Below, piece after piece: positions 5,987-10,602 of a DNA stretch of 10,602 nt. A program made the translations under genes and the position numbers. Origin of the DNA: Clostridia bacterium. GTDB lineage: Bacteria; Bacillota; Clostridia; Oscillospirales; Acutalibacteraceae. Position 1 is the stretch's first letter. Each line of letters opens with the position of its first letter. Under the pieces are notes generated by a model that worked only from the letters and a program-made list of their open reading frames with translations, had not been told where the DNA came from and made no database searches. The DNA lies in NCBI GenBank assembly GCA_017501865.1, contig JAFVWD010000319.1:1-10602 (forward strand), written 5' to 3'.

Positions 5987-7360
5987 TTAATCCTTATTAT
6001 AATATTTGTCAAGGAATTCGTCGCTGATACGTTTTAACTCACTTCTCGGAAGAATTCTTAAAAGCTCCCAACCGATGTCAAGTGTTTCTTCTATAGTACG
6101 ATCTGTAAGGAAACCTTGTGAAACATATTTTTCTTCGAATTCAGTTGCAAATTTTGCATAAAGCTTATCTATATCGGTAAGAGCGGCTTCACCGAGAACA
6201 ACCATAAGTTCTTTTGCATCCTTACCTCTCGCATAGGCTGAGAAAAGCTGATTCATTGTGTTTGAATGGTCTTTTCTTGTTTTGCCTTCGCCTATACCTT
6301 TATCTTTAAGACGTGAAAGTGAAGGAAGAACATCAATTGGTGGTGTTATTCCTTTACGGTGTAATTCACGGCTGAGGATAATCTGACCCTCTGTAATGTA
6401 GCCTGTAAGGTCAGGAATCGGGTGAGTTTTATCGTCTTCAGGCATTGAAAGAATCGGAATCATTGTAATACTACCGTCTTTACCCTCCTGACGACCTGCT
6501 CTTTCATAAATTGTAGCAAGGTCAGTGTACATATAACCGGGGTAACCACGTCTGCCGGGAACCTCTTTACGTGCTGCTGAAACCTCACGAAGAGCATCGG
6601 CATAGTTTGTGATATCTGTAAGAATAACAAGAACGTGCATACCCTTTTCAAATGCAAGGTACTCTGCTGCAGTAAGCGCCATTTTAGGTGTGGCAATTCT
6701 TTCAATAGCAGGGTCATTTGCAAGGTTAGAGAACATTACTGTTCTGTCAAGTGCACCTGTTTTTCTGAAGCTTTCAATAAAGAAGTTTGATTCTTCAAAG
6801 GTAATACCCATAGCTGCAAAAACAACAGCGAACTGCTCATTGTCACCAAGCACCTTTGCCTGACGGGCAATTTGTGCTGCAAGGTCAGCATGAGGGAGAC
6901 CTGAAGCTGAGAATATAGGAAGCTTCTGTCCTCTAACCAGAGTATTAAGTCCGTCAATAGCTGAAACACCTGTCTGAATAAACTCCTGCGGATAGCTTCT
7001 TGCTGCAGGATTCATTGGTGTACCGTTAACATCAAGACGTTTTTCAGGAATGATTTCAGGACCGTCATCTATAGGACGACCAAGACCGTCGAAAACGCGT
7101 CCGAGCATATCAATAGAAACACCAAGCTCCATTTGTCTTCCTAAAAATCTTACCTTACTGCTTGAAAGGTTAATACCTGTAGAATTTTCAAAAAGCTGTA
7201 CAAGCGCATTTGTACCGTTTATTTCAAGAACACGGCAACGTCTTGTTTCGCCGTTCGCAAGCTCGATTTCACCAAGCTCTTCAAACTTAACACCTTCAAC
7301 ATCACGAACAAGCATAAGTGGGCCCGCAACTTCTTCAAGAGTTCTGTATTCTTTTGGCAT
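5987..7360 (-). CDS. atpB: V-type ATP synthase/ATPase subunit B (non-catalytic head subunit)
   Basis: Subunit B alternates with A in the cytoplasmic hexamer and supplies part of each catalytic interface. The 457-residue protein begins MPKEYRTLEEVAGPLM, the usual family start. In place of a Walker A motif it has SASGLPHADL (151-160), as expected for a non-catalytic B subunit. PSLSR (346-350) holds the conserved arginine that reaches into the A active site; it falls at residue 350, the position of the known arginine finger in E. hirae NtpB. The C-terminal helical domain spans about 365-457. I chose ATG at 7360, not the upstream in-frame TTG at 7384: AAGGAGG lies 7 nt before this ATG and the ATG overlaps the atpA stop codon (TAATG), which implies translational coupling. 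There is no NtpH-like small gene between B and D. Length and motifs are normal. Confidence 0.97.
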   Translation of the reverse strand: MPKEYRTLEEVAGPLMLVRDVEGVKFEELGEIELANGETRRCRVLEINGTNALVQLFENSTGINLSSSKVRFLGRQMELGVSIDMLGRVFDGLGRPIDDGPEIIPEKRLDVNGTPMNPAARSYPQEFIQTGVSAIDGLNTLVRGQKLPIFSASGLPHADLAAQIARQAKVLGDNEQFAVVFAAMGITFEESNFFIESFRKTGALDRTVMFSNLANDPAIERIATPKMALTAAEYLAFEKGMHVLVILTDITNYADALREVSAARKEVPGRRGYPGYMYTDLATIYERAGRQEGKDGSITMIPILSMPEDDKTHPIPDLTGYITEGQIILSRELHRKGITPPIDVLPSLSRLKDKGIGEGKTRKDHSNTMNQLFSAYARGKDAKELMVVLGEAALTDIDKLYAKFATEFEEKYVSQGFLTDRTIEETLDIGWELLRILPRSELKRISDEFLDKYYNKD

Positions 7361-9129
7361 TATAACTCCTCCTTCTTGTCGCAAGCTTCTGAAAGTTCAT
7401 CTGCAAGACGTTTTATTATTACATCATACTGTGTATCGGTATCATCTTCTTTTATATATTTAAATCTACCGATTGCTTCTCTTACAGGAAGTCCTGCAAG
7501 GTCATTTACATTTGCACCCTTTTCTATTGCTTCAAGTGATTGCTCATAGTAAGCAATAACGAGCTTCATCATAAGATATTGTTTATGAAGTGATGTATAA
7601 GTATCTACCTCATGGAATGCAAGTTGGTGCAAGAAGTCCTCACGAATTGAACGCGCTGCTTCCATTTTGATTCTGTCTGCAGGTGAAAGTGCATCCATAC
7701 CAACAAGCTTAACAATTTCATCGAGTGCAGCCTCATCTGAGAGAAGACTCATCATTTTACCTCTTAAAGCAGTCCACTCTGTATTAACATTAGCATTGAA
7801 CCAAGCGCCCAATGAATCTGCATAAAGTGAATAGCTTGTAAGCCAGTTAATTGCAGGGAAATGACGTTTGTAAGCAAGTGCTGAATCAAGTCCCCAGAAC
7901 ACTTTTACTATACGAAGTGTAGCTTGTGAAACAGGCTCGGAAATATCACCACCCGGAGGTGAAACCGCACCGATAACTGAAAGTGCGCCTTCTTCCTCTG
8001 TACCTAAGGTAAGAATTCTACCTGCTCTTTCATAGAACTGTGCAAGACGTGAACCAAGGTATGCAGGGTAACCTTCTTCACCCGGCATTTCTTCAAGACG
8101 ACCTGACATTTCACGAAGAGCCTCTGCCCAACGTGATGTTGAGTCCGCCATAAGTGCTACAGAATAACCCATATCTCTGAAGTATTCTGCAATTGTAATA
8201 CCTGTATAAATTGATGCTTCACGAGCTGCAACAGGCATATCTGAAGTGTTTGCAATAAGAACAGTTCTCTCCATAAGAGATTTACCTGTGTTAGGGTCAA
8301 TAAGCTCAGGGAACTCATTGAGAACGTCAGTCATTTCGTTACCGCGTTCACCGCAACCAATGTAAACAACGATATCTGCCTGTGCCCACTTTGCGAGCTG
8401 ATGCTGTGTAACTGTTTTACCACTACCAAATGGTCCCGGAATAGCAGCAACACCACCCTTTGCTATAGGAAACATTGCATCTACAACACGTTGTCCTGTA
8501 ACAAGCGGAACATCCGGTGAAAGCTTTTTGCTGTAAGGTCTGCCCTTACGAACAGGCCATTTCTGCATTAAGGTAAGCTTTTCTTCCACACCTTTTTCAT
8601 TGACAATTGTACCGATTGCTTCTTCAACGGTAAAATCGCCTTCGTTAATTTCTTTAATAGTACCTGACATAACAGGAGATAAAAGAATTTTATGATTTAC
8701 AACATCTGTTTCTTTAACAGTACCTAAAACCATACCACCCTTTACAGTGTCACCTGCTTTTACTTCAGGAACAAAATGCCATTTTTTATCTCTGTCAAGA
8801 GAAGGCACTTCAATACCTCTTGTGAGGTTATTACCAATTTTTTCTTTAATTTTTTCAAGCGGTCTCTGAATACCATCGAAAATAGAACCTATAAGACCGG
8901 GTCCTAACTCAACACTAAGCGGTGCACCTGTTGATTCAACCGGCTCACCTGTACCAAGACCTGCTGTTTCTTCATAAACCTGAATAGATGCTTTATCGCC
9001 ATGCATCTCAATGATTTCGCCAATAAGTCTGTGTTCACTAACACGAACAACGTCGAACATATTGGCATCTCTCATACCCTCTGCAATAACAAGAGGACCT
9101 GAGACTTTTAAAATCGTTCCAGTGCTCAT
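7360..9129 (-). CDS. atpA: V-type ATP synthase/ATPase catalytic subunit A
   Basis: Catalytic subunit of the V1/A1 head; it hydrolyses or makes ATP at the A-B interfaces, coupled to H+ or Na+ movement through the membrane part. The 589-residue protein has all key elements: an N-terminal beta-barrel (about 1-70), the A-specific non-homologous insert (about 110-190), Walker A GPFGSGKT (232-239), GCGERGNEM (258-266) with the catalytic glutamate E261, Walker B ALMAD (325-329) followed by STSRWAEALRE, the GALSVIGAVSPPGGD segment, and a C-terminal helical bundle. The length is typical (about 580-600). The ATG at 9129 has AGAAAGGG 9 nt upstream. The gene lies 57 nt after atpF and overlaps atpB by one base. 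No intein is present at the P-loop, where A subunits of some archaea carry one. It corresponds to E. hirae NtpA. Confidence 0.98.
   Translation of the reverse strand: MSTGTILKVSGPLVIAEGMRDANMFDVVRVSEHRLIGEIIEMHGDKASIQVYEETAGLGTGEPVESTGAPLSVELGPGLIGSIFDGIQRPLEKIKEKIGNNLTRGIEVPSLDRDKKWHFVPEVKAGDTVKGGMVLGTVKETDVVNHKILLSPVMSGTIKEINEGDFTVEEAIGTIVNEKGVEEKLTLMQKWPVRKGRPYSKKLSPDVPLVTGQRVVDAMFPIAKGGVAAIPGPFGSGKTVTQHQLAKWAQADIVVYIGCGERGNEMTDVLNEFPELIDPNTGKSLMERTVLIANTSDMPVAAREASIYTGITIAEYFRDMGYSVALMADSTSRWAEALREMSGRLEEMPGEEGYPAYLGSRLAQFYERAGRILTLGTEEEGALSVIGAVSPPGGDISEPVSQATLRIVKVFWGLDSALAYKRHFPAINWLTSYSLYADSLGAWFNANVNTEWTALRGKMMSLLSDEAALDEIVKLVGMDALSPADRIKMEAARSIREDFLHQLAFHEVDTYTSLHKQYLMMKLVIAYYEQSLEAIEKGANVNDLAGLPVREAIGRFKYIKEDDTDTQYDVIIKRLADELSEACDKKEEL
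7368..7374 (-). promoter_or_regulatory. Shine-Dalgarno of atpB inside the end of atpA
   Basis: AAGGAGG on the minus strand lies within the last codons of atpA, 7 nt before the atpB ATG at 7360. It is a perfect consensus and decides the start over the in-frame TTG at 7384, which lies upstream of this site. Confidence 0.85.
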
Positions 9130-9186
9130 ATTATTCTGCCCTTTCTAAATTGTTAAACCCATATTTAAATAAAGTAACTTTTATAG

Positions 9187-9504
9187 TTATTTATCTGATA
9201 AAATATCAGAGCCAACAGCCTGCTCAACAAATCGACTTACATTTTTAAGACCGACTCCTGTATTACCGCTTACACCCGGAATAGGTATTATAACCGGCAA
9301 CGGACTGTTTTGATATCTTTCGAGCTCCTCGGGAATTTTAGAAAGAAGCTCTTCGGTAATATAAATTACAGCTACGTCATCTTCGGCAAGTTTTTTAATT
9401 TTAACTCTCGCTTCGTGAGGGTCATCAATAAAATACACCGACAAACCGAGAGAAGCAAAGCCGTATATACTGTTTCTGTCGCCAATTGCTGCTATTTTAT
9501 ACAT
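9187..9504 (-). CDS. atpF: V-type ATP synthase/ATPase subunit F (central stalk)
   Basis: A 105-residue cytoplasmic subunit that binds subunit D in the rotor shaft and is thought to tune ATPase activity. It starts MYKIAAIGDRNSIYGFASLGL, the beta-strand plus GD and GF motif of the family, followed by VYFIDDPHEARVKIKKL, VAVIYITEELL (48-58) and PVIIPIPG (70-77). The Rossmann-like alternation and the length match bacterial F subunits (about 100-110). The ATG at 9504 lies inside the end of atpC, giving an 8-nt overlap; a GAGAAGG site is only 4 nt upstream, so translation is probably coupled to atpC. The position between C and A is that of ntpG in E. hirae, whose product is the F subunit. Confidence 0.95.
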   Translation of the reverse strand: MYKIAAIGDRNSIYGFASLGLSVYFIDDPHEARVKIKKLAEDDVAVIYITEELLSKIPEELERYQNSPLPVIIPIPGVSGNTGVGLKNVSRFVEQAVGSDILSDK

Positions 9505-10465
9505 ACAACCTTCTCACTCTCTCTCTTATTATTTGCGGAGCCAAACTATTTTCTTTTGCAGCCATAACTATACGAACGGTTTTAATTTCGTTCTCTTTAG
9601 CAAAATAATAACCTGCAAGCGGTAAAAATCCGAATGCTTCATATTTTGCATTTTCAACTGCTGAAATTATATGGTCATCACACCATTTTTCAAATGCAAC
9701 AGATGACTCTTTAAGAAGCTCTGCGGCTTCTTTATAACCTACTCTGGCAATATAATCAATAACCTTTTCAGTACCGTCAAGTGCTGCCCTTTTTAATAAT
9801 GAAATATCTACTGCGGAACACTGTGCAAGTGCTGCATCGAGAAATTCCTTATCTTTACCCGTAAGAGCTGCACGATATGCTATTTTCATATCGGCAACCG
9901 CCACCGTAAAATCTGCAAGTCGTGTAAGTGTTTCATTCTTTAATCTTTTTGCAAATTCAAGGAATGTTTCGAGTGATTTTTTATCAATCACAGTATCCGA
10001 AAGCTGACCGTCTGCTTTTTGTGTAAGTATTTCGTAGCTTTCCTTTGCAACGTCAACCATATACTCGGGAAGTATTGAAAAATCCTTCTCAGTAACCGCT
10101 TTAACAATCACCTCATTCGGAACATTTGCAGGCTGAATTAAAAACTCGTCTGCCTTCTGCCCTGAAACAAATGATTTCAACGCGGCTTTAAGATTCATAA
10201 AAGAATTACGCACAGTTAAAAATTCCAATTTTTCTTTATCGGGAGCAATATCTACAAGCAAATCCCAGGCTTTTTTCTGCTCTCTCAATAAAATTTCGGA
10301 AACATCTGTCGTATTTGAAACATCATAACCTATCTCGCCAAGCTTTTTTAATGCTTCTGCATAATCAGACGCATTTATAAGCTGTTCGATTTTATCGGCA
10401 TTTAACAGAGAATTCTCGTTGCTTCTGATTCTTGCTACAGCGTAAACATACTCAAGCTCGTGCAT
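9497..10465 (-). CDS. atpC: V-type ATP synthase/ATPase subunit C (V0D/AC39 family)
   Basis: Subunit C is the funnel-shaped helical protein that sits on the membrane rotor ring and receives the D-F stalk (d subunit in eukaryotes). The 322-residue protein is almost entirely helical. It has the family start (YVYAVARIRSNENSLL, residues 6-21, then INASDYAEALKKLGEIGY) and the very characteristic end (FAKENEIKTVRIVMAAKEN followed by RERVRRLYV). It is slightly short compared with the usual 325-355 but shows no gap in these landmarks. The ATG at 10465 has AAGGACGG 7 nt upstream. The gene lies 29 nt after atpE and overlaps atpF by 8 nt. It corresponds to E. hirae NtpC. Confidence 0.95.
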   Translation of the reverse strand: MHELEYVYAVARIRSNENSLLNADKIEQLINASDYAEALKKLGEIGYDVSNTTDVSEILLREQKKAWDLLVDIAPDKEKLEFLTVRNSFMNLKAALKSFVSGQKADEFLIQPANVPNEVIVKAVTEKDFSILPEYMVDVAKESYEILTQKADGQLSDTVIDKKSLETFLEFAKRLKNETLTRLADFTVAVADMKIAYRAALTGKDKEFLDAALAQCSAVDISLLKRAALDGTEKVIDYIARVGYKEAAELLKESSVAFEKWCDDHIISAVENAKYEAFGFLPLAGYYFAKENEIKTVRIVMAAKENSLAPQIIRERVRRLYV

Positions 10466-10494
10466 ATTTACACCGTCCTTTCAAAAATAAAGAA

Positions 10495-10602
10495 TTAAAA
10501 GAGAATCTCTGAAACCTTATCTCGAAGCTCATCTTTAATTGCAGATGCAATTGCTTCAAAACTACAATTTTCTTCTATATCGCCGTAAATTAATATACAG
10601 CC
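10495..10602 (-). CDS. atpE: V-type ATP synthase/ATPase subunit E, C-terminal end only
   Basis: The last 35 codons of a gene that enters from the window edge, ending in TAA at 10497-10495. The visible peptide runs GCILIYGDIEENCSFEAIA and ends ...DELRDKVSEILF. This matches the conserved C-terminus of subunit E (Gly-x-x-Leu-x-Tyr-Gly-Asp-x-Glu-x-Asn-x-x-Phe-Glu, ending Ile/Leu-Leu-Phe). Subunit E forms the peripheral stator stalk with subunit G/H and contacts B at the top of the head. The 29-nt gap to atpC and the E-C-F-A-B-D order fit the known Firmicutes operon. The start and length cannot be seen. Confidence 0.88.
   Translation of the reverse strand, partial: GCILIYGDIEENCSFEAIASAIKDELRDKVSEILF

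Noticed and set aside
7361..7384. Upstream in-frame TTG start for subunit B, adding eight residues
   Set aside because: The family start MPKEYRT lies at 7360, with a perfect Shine-Dalgarno 7 nt before it. The extra codons overlap the end of atpA and have no ribosome binding site of their own.
6460..7463. Short frames on both strands within atpB and the end of atpA (6460-6723, 6609-6863, 6736-6969, 7050-7463)
   Set aside because: They are shadows of the well-conserved subunit A and B frames, with no independent support.
9130..9186. 57-nt gap between atpF and atpA as a possible regulatory element or internal promoter
   Set aside because: Only a weak AT-rich inverted repeat and a five-codon frame are visible, with no T-run terminator or clear promoter. 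It is not worth calling.
9310..9567. Plus-strand 85-codon frame opposite atpF and the end of atpC
   Set aside because: It is antisense to two confidently identified genes and has no Shine-Dalgarno or recognisable motif.
1..10602. tRNA, rRNA, CRISPR array, insertion sequence or attachment site
   Set aside because: I saw no cloverleaf, regularly spaced direct repeats, transposase motifs or terminal inverted repeats on either strand.

Overview
The window is AT-rich and all of its genes lie on the minus strand, so they read from high to low coordinates. It looks like part of a Clostridia chromosome, perhaps a gut Ruminococcus/Oscillospiraceae- or Lachnospiraceae-type organism. Three things suggest this: a bacterial V/A-type ATPase operon in the Firmicutes gene order, a DUF4364 protein (a family I know only from Firmicutes), and a large secreted Gram-positive YD-repeat protein with a DNRLRE-type domain. 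The species cannot be named from this sequence.

Region 1 (10602 down to 4711) is the distal part of a V-type ATPase operon: the C-terminal end of subunit E, then complete C, F, A, B and D. The genes are tightly packed. C and F overlap by 8 nt, A and B share one base (TAATG), and the other gaps are 25-57 nt. A and B form the hexameric head, with catalysis on A. D and F form the central rotor stalk, C couples the stalk to the membrane ring, and E is part of the peripheral stator. The membrane subunits I and K and the operon promoter must lie upstream, beyond 10602. The last gene is a DUF4364 winged-helix-like protein with a TTG start, 25 nt after D. A strong intrinsic terminator (4635-4675) closes the transcription unit.

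Region 2 (4710-4467) is intergenic. It holds that terminator, an AT-rich stretch with a perfect Spo0A-box heptamer, a small palindrome, and the ribosome binding site of the next gene.

Region 3 (4466 down to 1) is one uninterrupted reading frame of at least 1488 codons that runs off the window. It encodes a secreted Rhs/WapA-like protein: signal peptide, Glu-rich linker, a conserved N-terminal region, a DNRLRE-type domain, YD repeats, two tandem carbohydrate-binding-like beta-sandwich modules, then more YD repeats. Its codon choice (GTA, ATA, ACA, TTA) differs clearly from the ATPase genes (GTT, ATT, CTT), which suggests a different evolutionary history. Its C-terminus, where a polymorphic toxin and an immunity gene would be expected, is outside the window.

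I did not find a clearly new system. The most useful leads are the giant YD-repeat gene and its unseen C-terminus, and the link between a DUF4364 regulator-like gene and the V-ATPase operon.
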